Assembly: GCA_964607025.1 (NCBI GenBank)
Contig: CAZSIL010000005.1
Span: forward strand, 1-64,000
Direction: 5' to 3'
DNA from: SIG565 sp964607025
Lineage (GTDB): Bacteria > Bacillota > Clostridia > Oscillospirales > Acutalibacteraceae
Length of the DNA stretch: 64,000 nucleotides
Part shown: one piece after another, positions 26,912 through 35,293 of the stretch
How positions within the stretch are numbered: position 1 is the first letter of the stretch
Layout of the letters: every line of letters starts with the position of its first letter
Notes under the pieces: model-generated
Told to the model about the DNA's origin: nothing
The model's database searches: none
What the model saw: only the letters and a program-made list of their open reading frames with translations
Position numbers and translations under genes: made by a program

Positions 26912-27844
26912 ATGAAAATATCAAAAAGTGTTATATCAAATTTATTTTTGCTTTGTGCTGCTGCCATATGGGGCTTTGCATTTGTGGCTCAATGTGATGC
27001 TGCTGATAAAATTAATACATATCTTTTGATTTTTGTAAGATACGTATTGGGTTCTGCTGCGTTGTTGCCCGTGATTTTCTTGTTTGAGAGTCGCGGTGAA
27101 AGACGGGCTAACAATAAACCGCCCCTAAAATTTACTTGGCGATATGGCGCTGTATCGGGAACGATACTTTTTATCGCCTCGGCATTGCAGCAGTGGGGAA
27201 TTTATCTTGACCCCAACGCCGGCAAGGCGGGTTTTATAACGGGCATGTATACTGTTCTCGTGCCGATTGTATACTTCTTGTTTTTTAAGAAGAAAACGGG
27301 TTTAAATGTATTAATAGGAGCGTTGTTTGCGCTTACAGGACTTTATTTATTAACTGTACAAAACGGTTTCGCAAATATATCTGTTTCGGATATAGTTTTA
27401 TTTATAGGCGCTATATTTTGGACTTTTCACATTATATCCATTGATAGATTTGTGGGAAAAGTCAGCCCAATTAAATTTTCGTCAGTTCAGTTTTTGATTT
27501 GCGGTTTGTGGGGATTAATTTTTACCTTATTGTTCGGAAATATAAATTTTTCGCTTGCCGTTTCGCAAATTATCGGTTCATTAGGACCAATACTCTATAT
27601 GGGTATTTGTTCATCAGGCATTGCCTACACCTGTCAGGTCTTGGGACAACGCGATGCAGATCCTACGTATTCGGCAATTATTTTGTCACTTGAGTCGGTG
27701 TTCGCGGCAGTCGGTGGCGCACTTTTTGGCATTGATGATGCAATGACTGTACGAGCATATATCGGTTGTGGTATAATATTTATTGGTGTTTTGGTATCGC
27801 AAATTGAATTTAAAAAGTTTAAATTTAAAAAAGAGAACTCATAG
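26912..27844 (+). CDS. EamA/DMT-family transporter
   Basis: A 310-residue protein with about ten transmembrane helices in two EamA repeats; the first begins AAAIWGFAFVAQ and the second near ISVSDIVLFIGAIFWTFHII. DMT proteins typically export metabolites or amino acids. It follows the metallo-beta-lactamase gene by five bases and ends inside the shared terminator with convergent cysK. The adjacency to cysteine synthase might hint at a thiol or amino acid substrate, but they are on opposite strands, so this is weak. Confidence 0.85.
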   Translation: MKISKSVISNLFLLCAAAIWGFAFVAQCDAADKINTYLLIFVRYVLGSAALLPVIFLFESRGERRANNKPPLKFTWRYGAVSGTILFIASALQQWGIYLDPNAGKAGFITGMYTVLVPIVYFLFFKKKTGLNVLIGALFALTGLYLLTVQNGFANISVSDIVLFIGAIFWTFHIISIDRFVGKVSPIKFSSVQFLICGLWGLIFTLLFGNINFSLAVSQIIGSLGPILYMGICSSGIAYTCQVLGQRDADPTYSAIILSLESVFAAVGGALFGIDDAMTVRAYIGCGIIFIGVLVSQIEFKKFKFKKENS

Positions 27845-27867
27845 CCAACGGCTATGAGTTCTCTTTT
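27829..27867. terminator. Bidirectional terminator between EamA gene and cysK
   Basis: An eighteen-base-pair stem (arm starting AAAAGAGAACTCATAGCC, loop AAC) with A- and T-tracts on both sides. The EamA stop codon lies within the left arm and the cysK stop codon borders the right arm, so the terminator is shared by the convergent genes. Confidence 0.9.
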
Positions 27868-28792
27868 AAAATAGATTGGTAGATAAATATCGGTCACCAG
27901 TATCAGGAAGCAGCACAACTATATTCTTGCCTTTATTTTCTAATCGTTTCGCTAATTGTACGGCGGCAAAAAGTGCAGCACCTGATGAAATTCCTGCAAG
28001 GAAACCTTCTTTTTTGCCAAGTAGTCTGGCAACACTATAAGCATCATTTTCGGTAACAGGAATAATTTCATCATAAATTTCAGTGTCGAGTGTTTTTGGA
28101 ATAAATCCCGCTCCTATACCTTGTAACCCGTGTGGACCCGGCTCTTTGCCTGACAATACTGCGGAATTAGTTGGCTCTACACCGATAATTCTAATTTTAC
28201 TGTTTTTTTCCTTCAGATATTTGCCCACACCAGAGACAGTGCCGCCTGTACCGATGCCCGCCACGAAAATATCCACCGCGCCGTCGCTATCCCGATATAT
28301 TTCGGGTCCCGTAGTATCATAATGTGCGGTGGGATTTGCGGGATTTTCAAACTGAGAGGGAATAAAAGCGTTTCCATATTGATTTGCCAGTTCTTTGGCT
28401 TTTTCTATAGCGCCTGCCATACCTTTTTTGCCGTCTGTCAGCACAAGTTCGGCGCCATAGGCAGCCATCAATTTCCTACGCTCAACCGACATAGTATCTG
28501 GCATAACGATAACCGTTTTGTATCCTCTTGCTGCCGCAACACTTGCAAGGCCGATGCCCGTATTTCCACTTGTGGGTTCAATTATTACAGTATCGTGGGT
28601 TAATTTGCCATTTTTTTCTGCATCATCAAGCATAGCTTTGGCGATTCTATCCTTTGCAGAACCTGCCGGATTCAAATATTCAAGCTTTGCTAAGATATGT
28701 GCTGTAAGTTCAAATTCTTTTTCTATATTATTAAGTCGCAAAAGCGGGGTATTGCCAATGAGTTCATCAATGGAATTGTATATGTTGGACAT
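27866..28792 (-). CDS. cysK: Cysteine synthase (O-acetylserine sulfhydrylase)
   Basis: A PLP enzyme making cysteine from O-acetylserine and sulfide. Visible motifs: SAKDRIA with the PLP lysine, EPTSGNTGIGLA for the phosphate and substrate loop, GIGTGGTVSGVGKYL for PLP phosphate binding, and the C-terminal ISSGAAL. About 308 residues, a normal length. I place the start at the ATG at 28792 with AAGGTGAT upstream rather than the GTG nine bases earlier. It is a single-gene unit on the minus strand. Cysteine is also the sulfur donor for NifS encoded near the end of the window. Confidence 0.94.
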   Translation of the reverse strand: MSNIYNSIDELIGNTPLLRLNNIEKEFELTAHILAKLEYLNPAGSAKDRIAKAMLDDAEKNGKLTHDTVIIEPTSGNTGIGLASVAAARGYKTVIVMPDTMSVERRKLMAAYGAELVLTDGKKGMAGAIEKAKELANQYGNAFIPSQFENPANPTAHYDTTGPEIYRDSDGAVDIFVAGIGTGGTVSGVGKYLKEKNSKIRIIGVEPTNSAVLSGKEPGPHGLQGIGAGFIPKTLDTEIYDEIIPVTENDAYSVARLLGKKEGFLAGISSGAALFAAVQLAKRLENKGKNIVVLLPDTGDRYLSTNLF

Positions 28793-28890
28793 ATTTATCA
28801 CCTTTTTTAAAAAAGCATTGTAAATGTATTATAGCATTAATATACGAAAATAACAATAATATGCTAATAAAAAATAATGTAAAAAAAATC

Positions 28891-28919
28891 TTGACAAATC
28901 ACTGCTAAGTTATTAAAAT
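28891..28919 (+). promoter_or_regulatory. Promoter of the T-box leader
   Basis: TTGACA (28891-28896), 17 bases, TAAAAT (28914-28919). The predicted start near 28926 begins the T-box RNA. Confidence 0.75.
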
Positions 28920-28931
28920 GGATACTATAAA

Positions 28932-29197
28932 TAAAGGCGATGATCGGGAAAGAGTAAGTAACTATCCAGCGTTTCAGAGAACTGTCGTTTGGTGCAAGAC
29001 AGCAACTGCTGAGTTACCGAATACATCCTGCTAGCTGCACACTGAAAGTTTAACCGTAGGATGTGTCGGGTGCGCCCGTAAACGCGCTAAGGTATGTCAG
29101 TACCTGATAAGGCCGTTCGCTGTGAGGCGGCGGTAAATTGAGGTGGTAACACGGATTTTTATTCGTCCTCTGTATTAATTACAGGGGACGTTTTTTT
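28932..29197 (+). ncRNA. T-box leader, probable tyrosine specifier, upstream of symporter
   Basis: A tRNA-sensing leader. Stem I shows GAGTA and CAGAGA internal motifs, a GGTGCAAG apical loop, and paired helices GTAACT (28958-28963) with AGTTAC. The specifier loop reads CGAATACATC, so the codon is most likely TAC (29022-29024, Tyr). The T-box itself, AATTGAGGTGGTAACACGG (29136-29154), has a TGGT bulge that would pair with an ACCA tRNA end, compatible with tRNA-Tyr. A terminator follows at 29164-29197 (arms CGTCCTCTGT and ACAGGGGACG, then seven Ts). Uncharged tRNA should open the downstream transporter gene. The class is firm; the specifier is an inference. Confidence 0.88.
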
Positions 29198-29219
29198 GTT
29201 CCCTAAAGGAGAGAAACAA

Positions 29220-30761
29220 ATGGGAAATTTAACACAAATTCAGTCAACAACACTTGTAGCGCTTGGTATCTTTGCCGCGGTAATGTTTGCAATAGGTATA
29301 TATAGCTATCATAAAACAAAGACCATTGATGGCTTTTTGCTAGGCGGCAGAAACGTCGGCGCTTGGATATCGGCTTTTGCTTACGGTACATCATATTTTT
29401 CAGCCGTTATTTTTGTGGGATATGCCGGTAAACACGGTTGGGATATCGGTATTGGCAGTATGTGGATTGGTATCGGCAATGCGGTGCTCGGCTGTCTTTT
29501 ATCTTGGCTCTTATTTGCTGAGCGCACCCGTAAAATGACACATGCTCTCGGTGCTAAAACAATGCCTGAGTTTTTTGAGCGTCGTTATAATTCTAAGGGA
29601 CTTAAAATCTTTTCGGCAATTATAATTTTCGTGTTTTTAGTGCCTTATTCGGCGGCAGTATATCAGGGACTCGGCACTATGTTTAACGTGATTTTTCCGT
29701 CAATTTCAGTTAATTACTGTATGCTAATTATTGCGGTTTTAACGGCGGCTTACCTGGTGCTTGGCGGCTACTTGGCTACCGCTTATACCGATTTTATACA
29801 AGGTATAATTATGGTGGTTGGCCTTGTTTGTATGTTTGTAGCCGTAATAAATAATGACGCCGTAGGTGGATTTAGTGAAGTGTTTAAGAACTTAGCGTCG
29901 GTGCCCGATAACGGAGACGGCATTACGGGTGCTCAATTAACTTCGATTTTCGGCGGTAGCAAGTTTAGTTTCCTTTGCATTAATATTTTGCTTACAAGTT
30001 TCGGCACTTGGGGACTGCCGCAGATGGTAACAAAATTTTACGCTGTAAAGGATAAGGCGGCGATTAAACGAGCAACGGTTATTTCAACTGTTTTCTGCCT
30101 TATTATCGGTGTCGGCGCTTATCTTACGGGTTCGCTGTCACGTCTGGTGCTTGGCAACAATTTACCCGCAGGCGGTAAGGACTCGGTTATCCCCGAAATG
30201 TTGCTTGCCGCCCTTGGAAACGGCGGCGCATCGGTTATCATTTTATCCGTAATTTTGCTGCTTTTGTTATCGGCTTCTATGTCTACGTTGGCATCGGTTG
30301 TTTTAACGTCGTCATCGGCTATAGCAGTTGACTTAGTACCCGAAGTTAAACGCAACTACACTAAAAAATCACAAATGATATTAACACGTGTCCTTTGCCT
30401 TGTGTTCGTGGCATTATCCTTCCTTTTTGCAACCTGCAAGATTTCAATTATCGTTAATGTTATGTCTTTCTCATGGGGCACAGTTTCGGGTTGCTTTATC
30501 GGTGTATTCGCTTGGGGGCTTTTCTCTAAAAAGGTTACTAAAACAGGCGCTATTGCGGGTATGGTATCGGGGCTTTGCACAGTTGCCGTACCAACACTAA
30601 TTATTACGATTATGTCGGGCTTTTCGGCAGCTGTCGGTTACGCGCCGCAAATGGGTGTTGCCGCTATGGCTGTATCGCTGATTGTCGTACCAGTTGTAAG
30701 TAAATTTACAAAAAAATATCCGGCAGAACATATCGACTATGTTTTTGAAATCGAAGTGTGA
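29220..30761 (+). CDS. Sodium:solute symporter (SSS family), T-box regulated
   Basis: A 513-residue polytopic protein with about 13 transmembrane helices and the SSS signatures LVLGGYLATAYTDFIQG and SSxSTLASVVLTSSSA-like Ser/Thr-rich helix, typical of Na+-driven uptake carriers related to PutP and pantothenate or amino acid symporters. Position under a T-box leader with a probable Tyr specifier argues for an aromatic amino acid, most likely tyrosine, as substrate; sequence alone cannot confirm it. The start is the ATG at 29220 with AAAGGAG upstream, just past the leader terminator. Confidence 0.88.
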   Translation: MGNLTQIQSTTLVALGIFAAVMFAIGIYSYHKTKTIDGFLLGGRNVGAWISAFAYGTSYFSAVIFVGYAGKHGWDIGIGSMWIGIGNAVLGCLLSWLLFAERTRKMTHALGAKTMPEFFERRYNSKGLKIFSAIIIFVFLVPYSAAVYQGLGTMFNVIFPSISVNYCMLIIAVLTAAYLVLGGYLATAYTDFIQGIIMVVGLVCMFVAVINNDAVGGFSEVFKNLASVPDNGDGITGAQLTSIFGGSKFSFLCINILLTSFGTWGLPQMVTKFYAVKDKAAIKRATVISTVFCLIIGVGAYLTGSLSRLVLGNNLPAGGKDSVIPEMLLAALGNGGASVIILSVILLLLLSASMSTLASVVLTSSSAIAVDLVPEVKRNYTKKSQMILTRVLCLVFVALSFLFATCKISIIVNVMSFSWGTVSGCFIGVFAWGLFSKKVTKTGAIAGMVSGLCTVAVPTLIITIMSGFSAAVGYAPQMGVAAMAVSLIVVPVVSKFTKKYPAEHIDYVFEIEV

Positions 30762-30765
30762 CAAC

Positions 30766-30791
30766 AAAACCGCAGTTTAAACTGCGGTTTT
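30766..30791 (+). terminator. Terminator after the symporter gene
   Basis: Palindrome with arms AAAACCGCAGTTT and AAACTGCGGTTTT four bases after the stop codon. Confidence 0.85.
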
Positions 30792-30819
30792 GCCATTTGC
30801 TCTTTAATTCATAGAATTA

Positions 30820-30848
30820 TTGATTTGTAAAGATTTTTTTGATATAAT
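30820..30848 (+). promoter_or_regulatory. Promoter of the PlsC/zinc-ribbon gene
   Basis: TTGATT (30820-30825), 17-base spacer, TATAAT (30843-30848). Confidence 0.75.
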
Positions 30849-30882
30849 ATTCTAAAGGGTAAGAATATTTAGGAGTAATTTT

Positions 30883-32145
30883 ATGAAGATTAAGACTAAA
30901 ATAGTGCCGTATTCAAAGGTTTTAGAAATACAAATTCCAAGGCACAAGTATCCCAAAAAACCCAATATTTTATTTAGAACAATTATCAGAATTGCGGCGA
31001 TTCCTGATTTGTTGGCAACACGTTTTAGTTATACCAAAACACGTATGGATAAAGCAGGGGATGGCCCGTATCTTATCTTGATGAATCACTCAAGTTTTAT
31101 TGATTTGGAGATAGCATCACGAATTTTCTATCCTATGCCATATTGTATTGTGTGTACATCCGACGGTTTTGTTGGCAAAGAGTGGCTTATGCGAAATATT
31201 GGCTGTATACCCACGCAAAAGTTTGTTACCGACGTTACGCTTATTAAAGATTTAATCAATGTCCTACAAAAGAAAAAAGTAAGTGTACTAATGTACCCCG
31301 AAGCGAGTTATACCTTCGACGGCACCGCAACACCATTGCCGCGCCGACTTGGTGTTCTTATTAAAAAACTCGGAGTCCCCGTACTCACCGTTATAACCGA
31401 CGGCGCTTTTTTGCGCGACCCACTTTATAACGGACTGCAAAAAAGAAAGGTTAAAGTAAGTGCGCATTTGCATTGCCTTTTTACAAAAGATGATATTGAA
31501 AAAATGTCGGTTGAAGAGATGGATGAACAATTAGACCAGGCGTTCTCGTTTGATAATTTTGCTACACAGTTTGATAAAAAAATCAAGGTTGACGAGCCGT
31601 TTCGTGCCGATGGTCTTAACCGCATTTTGTACGCTTGTGCCGCATGTAATACCGAGGGCGAGATGGAAGGCAAAGGCACACATTTGACTTGTAAACACTG
31701 CGGTAAAACCTATTATCTCGATGAATACGGCAGATTAAATGCCGAAAAGGGTATTACAGAGTTTACCCATATACCCGATTGGTATAATTGGCAACGGGAG
31801 TGTGTTAAAAAAGAGATACTTGACGGCACCTATAAACTCGATATAGATGTAGATATAGCTGTTTTGCGCGATTTTAAAGCAATTTATAAAGTTGGTAGTG
31901 GTCGACTTGTTCATACTGCCGATGGCTTCAAGTTAAATGGCTGTGATGGAGAGCTTGATTACCATCATTCACCGCTTGCATCCTATGGACTTTATTCAGA
32001 CTATTTTTGGTATGAAATAGGCGATGTGATTTGTATAGGCAATAAAGACATGCTTTACTATTGTTTTCCTAAATGCTCGGGTGATATTGTTGCCAAAACC
32101 CGCATTGCTGCCGAAGAAATTTATAAATTAAAAAAGGAAAAATAA
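30883..32145 (+). CDS. PlsC-like acyltransferase with C-terminal zinc ribbon
   Basis: A 420-residue protein. Residues about 60-230 form a lysophospholipid acyltransferase domain with NHSSFIDLE (HxxxxD) and the later MYPEASYTFDG (substrate-binding EG/PE-type motif). A treble of CAAC and CKHC about 20 residues apart (near residue 250-275) makes a zinc ribbon, followed by a C-terminal domain of about 130 residues that I do not recognise. Ordinary PlsC proteins are about 200-250 residues, as the second copy at 40538. The extension suggests a specialised or regulated acyltransferase. It is a single-gene unit. Confidence 0.75.
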   Translation: MKIKTKIVPYSKVLEIQIPRHKYPKKPNILFRTIIRIAAIPDLLATRFSYTKTRMDKAGDGPYLILMNHSSFIDLEIASRIFYPMPYCIVCTSDGFVGKEWLMRNIGCIPTQKFVTDVTLIKDLINVLQKKKVSVLMYPEASYTFDGTATPLPRRLGVLIKKLGVPVLTVITDGAFLRDPLYNGLQKRKVKVSAHLHCLFTKDDIEKMSVEEMDEQLDQAFSFDNFATQFDKKIKVDEPFRADGLNRILYACAACNTEGEMEGKGTHLTCKHCGKTYYLDEYGRLNAEKGITEFTHIPDWYNWQRECVKKEILDGTYKLDIDVDIAVLRDFKAIYKVGSGRLVHTADGFKLNGCDGELDYHHSPLASYGLYSDYFWYEIGDVICIGNKDMLYYCFPKCSGDIVAKTRIAAEEIYKLKKEK

Positions 32146-32480
32146 AAAACTCGGAATTGAGGCACACTCCGTAAGGAAGTGTGCCTCAATTATATTCGCC
32201 TTACGGCGAGTGATATTGCTTCGCAGCGATATTATGCTACGCATAGTGATATTCTCCTTCGGACAGTTAAATGGCGAATATAATATCACTGAAACCGCAT
32301 TGTTTCAATATCACTTTTGACTTTAGGCAAAAATATCACTGCAAAATTTTAGTTTGCAATATCACTTTACCTGCCGAGAAAGATGTTTTTTATTTTCGGT
32401 AAGTATTTACTTTTCTCAAAGTATGTAACCCACTATGACACTTTCAACTTTTGAAAGTGTCTCCATTGCTGTATCTTCTT
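32146..32480. repeat. Hairpin array with AGTGATATT/AATATCACT punctuation
   Basis: The convergent gap holds no gene. A 14-base-pair hairpin (32155-32191, arm AATTGAGGCACACT) is followed by AGYGATATT at 32209, 32225 and 32245, then the inverse AATATCACT at 32282, 32307, 32332 and 32358, a period of 25-26 bases. The spacers between units are themselves small inverted repeats (for example GAAAC/GTTTC, GCAAA/TTTGC, ATG/CAT). TATATTCGCC at 32191-32200 is mirrored by GGCGAATATA at 32273-32282. It looks like a REP/MITE-like or structured RNA element; the leading hairpin recurs at 35186-35215. Confidence 0.8.
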
Positions 32481-33365
32481 TTATTTTTTAGAAGCTTTAT
32501 AGTTTTTATAGCAAAAATCAAAAATTTCTTTTTTAATTGAGCCAAAAGTTTTATCTTTATGGTGTATCAGGTAAGAGTTTCGGGTGAATTCATAATCCGA
32601 AACTGTAATTTTACGTAGTCCGCCTTTTTCGAGTTGTCGGGTGAGAAGAGCTTCCGGCATAATGGTAACACCTAGATTTTGCGCTGTTGCAGAAATAAGC
32701 GCTTGGTTGCTTATAGATTCCATAACAGGAGTAACCACTAAATTTTCAAGGGCAAAAATATGGTCCAAAAATTCACGCGATACACTCTCATCTTCACGAA
32801 GCAAAAGGTCATAGCTGCATAATTCCTTAAGGGTTACGGTATCGGGCATATTGTACTTTTTACCGCAAACCGCAATTAAAGTGTTGCAGTCAACAAGGCG
32901 GGATTTAATATTCGGGTCGGAAGGCTTGCCCTGAATAAAGGCAAAATCAAGCACGCCGTTTAAAATTTTATTTTCTATTACTGAAGTCTGGTTGATAGAA
33001 ACCTGAAAATCTATTTCAGAAAAATTTTCTTTAAGCTTCCTTAAAAGCCAAGGAATCTTTTGCTTACCTATAGTAAGCGAAGAGCCAATTTTCAAAAGCG
33101 GCTTTTTGGATGAGTTTAGTGCCTGCTCTTCAAATTCATCAAATGCAGATATAACTTCCTGTGCTTTTATAAGCAAGCTTTTTCCTTCGTCCGTCAAAAA
33201 TAATCGGCGGTTTATACGTTCAAAAAGTTTTACATTATAATTCTTTTCAATTTCGGCAATAGTATTACTGACAGCAGGCTGTGCAATAAATAACTCTTCA
33301 GCTGCTTTTGTCATACTGCCGTGCTTGCAAACACAAATAAATACCTTTAAATGTCGTATAGTCAT
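32481..33365 (-). CDS. LysR-family transcription regulator
   Basis: A 294-residue LTTR. The N-terminal winged helix-turn-helix starts MTIRHLKVFICVCKHGSMTKAAEELF and continues AQPAVSNTIAEIEK; a periplasmic-binding-protein-like effector domain follows from about residue 90. It is close in character to CysL/CynR-type regulators of the group. I set the start at 33365 (GGTGAT upstream). It is divergent from the Na/Pi transporter gene with overlapping promoters, the usual LTTR arrangement, so that transporter is its likely target and the regulator is probably autoregulated. The effector is unknown. Confidence 0.9.
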   Translation of the reverse strand: MTIRHLKVFICVCKHGSMTKAAEELFIAQPAVSNTIAEIEKNYNVKLFERINRRLFLTDEGKSLLIKAQEVISAFDEFEEQALNSSKKPLLKIGSSLTIGKQKIPWLLRKLKENFSEIDFQVSINQTSVIENKILNGVLDFAFIQGKPSDPNIKSRLVDCNTLIAVCGKKYNMPDTVTLKELCSYDLLLREDESVSREFLDHIFALENLVVTPVMESISNQALISATAQNLGVTIMPEALLTRQLEKGGLRKITVSDYEFTRNSYLIHHKDKTFGSIKKEIFDFCYKNYKASKK

Positions 33366-33403
33366 AACAATCACCATAACCAAAACTGTATAAACTTTAT
33401 AAT

Positions 33404-33442
33404 ATTATACTATTTTACTTATCGAAAGTCAATTGGTATAAT
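33404..33442. promoter_or_regulatory. Overlapping divergent promoters, lysR and Na/Pi transporter
   Basis: Minus strand: TTGACT (33427-33432), 17 bases, TATAAT (33404-33409), for the LysR gene. Plus strand: TTTACT (33414-33419), 17 bases, TATAAT (33437-33442) preceded by TGG, for the transporter. The minus -35 lies inside the spacer of the plus promoter, so polymerase cannot occupy both at once. Confidence 0.75.
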
Positions 33443-33477
33443 CATCCTTGTAAAAAAATGAAAAGGAGAAAGAAATT

Positions 33478-35163
33478 ATGTTATCTTCACAAGAAGTAAT
33501 GCAGTTAATAGGAAGTCTTATTTGGCTGCTGGCAGGCGTTGGTGTATTTATCGTTGGTATGAACTTTATGGGTGACGCCTTGGAAAAGAGTGCAGGCGCA
33601 GGAATGAAGCGCTTGCTTGAAAAAATTAGTAACAATCGTTTTTCAGGTGTAGGAATCGGTGCTGGTGTGACAGCAATAATTCAAAGCTCATCAGCAACAT
33701 CAGTAATGGTAATAGGTCTAGTAAATGCAGGAGTTATGACTCTGATGCAAGCAACACCTATAATTATGGGTGCTAACATTGGTACAACAATCACCGGTGT
33801 TTTAGTAGCCCTTAAGAATGATTATTTTAATATGGCAATGTATCTACTTGCTTTTGCCGGAGTAATGATGGGCTTTTTCAAAAAGGAAAAGGTTAAACTC
33901 GCAGGTAGTCTTTGCAGCGGTTTGGGTCTTATTTTCGTTGGACTTGAAGTAATGAGCAGTGAACAGGCTTTTGGAAATCAGTTAGTTGAAAATATGTTTA
34001 CCGATATTTTTAGAAGAATAGACTTTCCGTTGCTTTTAATATTGGTTGGTGTTATTTTTACCGCCCTTATCCAAAGCTCTTCTGCAGCGACAGGTGTTGT
34101 TATTACGATGGTTGGTGCGGATATACTTCCACTTGATATGGCATTGTTTATCGTTCTTGGCGCCAATATTGGTACTTGCGTTACAGCGTTGCTTGCATCT
34201 GTTGGTGCAAATGCTAACTCAAAGCGTGTAGCACTTATTCACTTTACATTCAACACAATCGGAACAATACTTTTTGCCGCAATAATCTGGATTTTCAAAG
34301 AGCCAATGGTAAATCTTTTAGTTTCGTTATTCCCAGGCGGTGATCAAATGTCACTTCAGATGAGGGTTTCGGCTTTCCATGTAATCTTTAACGTAACTAC
34401 AACATGCTTATTGTTACCCTTTGTAAAACAAATGGTCAAGTATTCCTGTGCTATTATTAAAGATAAAAAAGAAATAAAAGAAGCCTTCACACTCAAAAAT
34501 GTTGATGATAGATTATTAACAACACCACCTATTGCACTTATGCAGGTTAAGAAAGAAATTAACTATATGCTTAGCCTGGTAGAAGAAAACACCCGCCTTT
34601 CGTTTGCTTCAATAGACAACGGTTCAATGGAACATGATGAAAAAATAAGAGCAAACGAAGAAATTGTTGACTTTACAAACCGTGCTTTAACGCAATTCTT
34701 AATCAAGCTAACTGCAAACGTAGAAGAAAGCGATGAAAAAGTTATTGGTGCATATTTTCACGTTTTAAACGATCTTGAGCGTATAGGTGATAATGCGGAA
34801 AACTTCCACGAGATCGGTGTAGAAATGCTTGATAAAAGTATCAAATTTTCCGATACGGCACGTGGCGGTATTACAGAAATGCGTGAACATATTATGCAAA
34901 TGTTTGCTATTTCTAAGGACGCATTCGAAAAGCTTAATAAGAACGAATTATCCGAGCTTACTGCTTTGGAAGAAGATGTTGACGCTATGAAGAAAACGCT
35001 TATTGCAAGCCACTTTGCCCGCCTTGCCGAAGGAAACTGCAGTGCTGATGTAAGTCCGTATTATTCATCTATTATATCGGGCTTGGAACGTGTTGCAGAC
35101 CACCTTGTAAATGTAGGCTTTAGTATAATAGACCCTACCGGCTCACAAAAGGTCAATGCATAA
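33478..35163 (+). CDS. Na/Pi-cotransporter-family protein with PhoU-like tail
   Basis: A 561-residue NptA/PNaS-family protein. Two inverted repeats each carry the QSSSA motif (AIIQSSSATSVM and ALIQSSSAATGV), in about eight to ten membrane helices up to residue 320. The C-terminal 200 residues are helical and resemble PhoU, which in this family is thought to sense or regulate phosphate flux. AAAAGGAG precedes the ATG. It is divergent from lysR, whose product may control it. Phosphate is the family substrate, but some members carry other anions. Confidence 0.9.
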   Translation: MLSSQEVMQLIGSLIWLLAGVGVFIVGMNFMGDALEKSAGAGMKRLLEKISNNRFSGVGIGAGVTAIIQSSSATSVMVIGLVNAGVMTLMQATPIIMGANIGTTITGVLVALKNDYFNMAMYLLAFAGVMMGFFKKEKVKLAGSLCSGLGLIFVGLEVMSSEQAFGNQLVENMFTDIFRRIDFPLLLILVGVIFTALIQSSSAATGVVITMVGADILPLDMALFIVLGANIGTCVTALLASVGANANSKRVALIHFTFNTIGTILFAAIIWIFKEPMVNLLVSLFPGGDQMSLQMRVSAFHVIFNVTTTCLLLPFVKQMVKYSCAIIKDKKEIKEAFTLKNVDDRLLTTPPIALMQVKKEINYMLSLVEENTRLSFASIDNGSMEHDEKIRANEEIVDFTNRALTQFLIKLTANVEESDEKVIGAYFHVLNDLERIGDNAENFHEIGVEMLDKSIKFSDTARGGITEMREHIMQMFAISKDAFEKLNKNELSELTALEEDVDAMKKTLIASHFARLAEGNCSADVSPYYSSIISGLERVADHLVNVGFSIIDPTGSQKVNA

Positions 35164-35185
35164 CCGAATGCTACTAAGATACACT

Positions 35186-35215
35186 TGAGGCACCCTCCGT
35201 TAGGAAGGTGCCTCA
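35186..35215 (+). repeat. Second copy of the convergent-gap hairpin
   Basis: Arms TGAGGCACC and GGTGCCTCA around TCCGTTAGGAA, clearly the same element as the hairpin at 32155-32191, again after a plus-strand gene and before a minus-strand one. Downstream only a degenerate trace of the array remains, with one AATATCAC at 35261-35268. Confidence 0.7.
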
Positions 35216-35293
35216 GCTATATTGGTTGCGATATGCAGTAAAACATGTGATCTATCTCACAATATCACATAGTCATTTGATTTTTAGGTATGT

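Noticed and set aside
32205..32366. CRISPR-like array
   Set aside because: The repeat unit is only 9 bases, occurs in both orientations, and the spacers are short and self-complementary; no cas gene is nearby.
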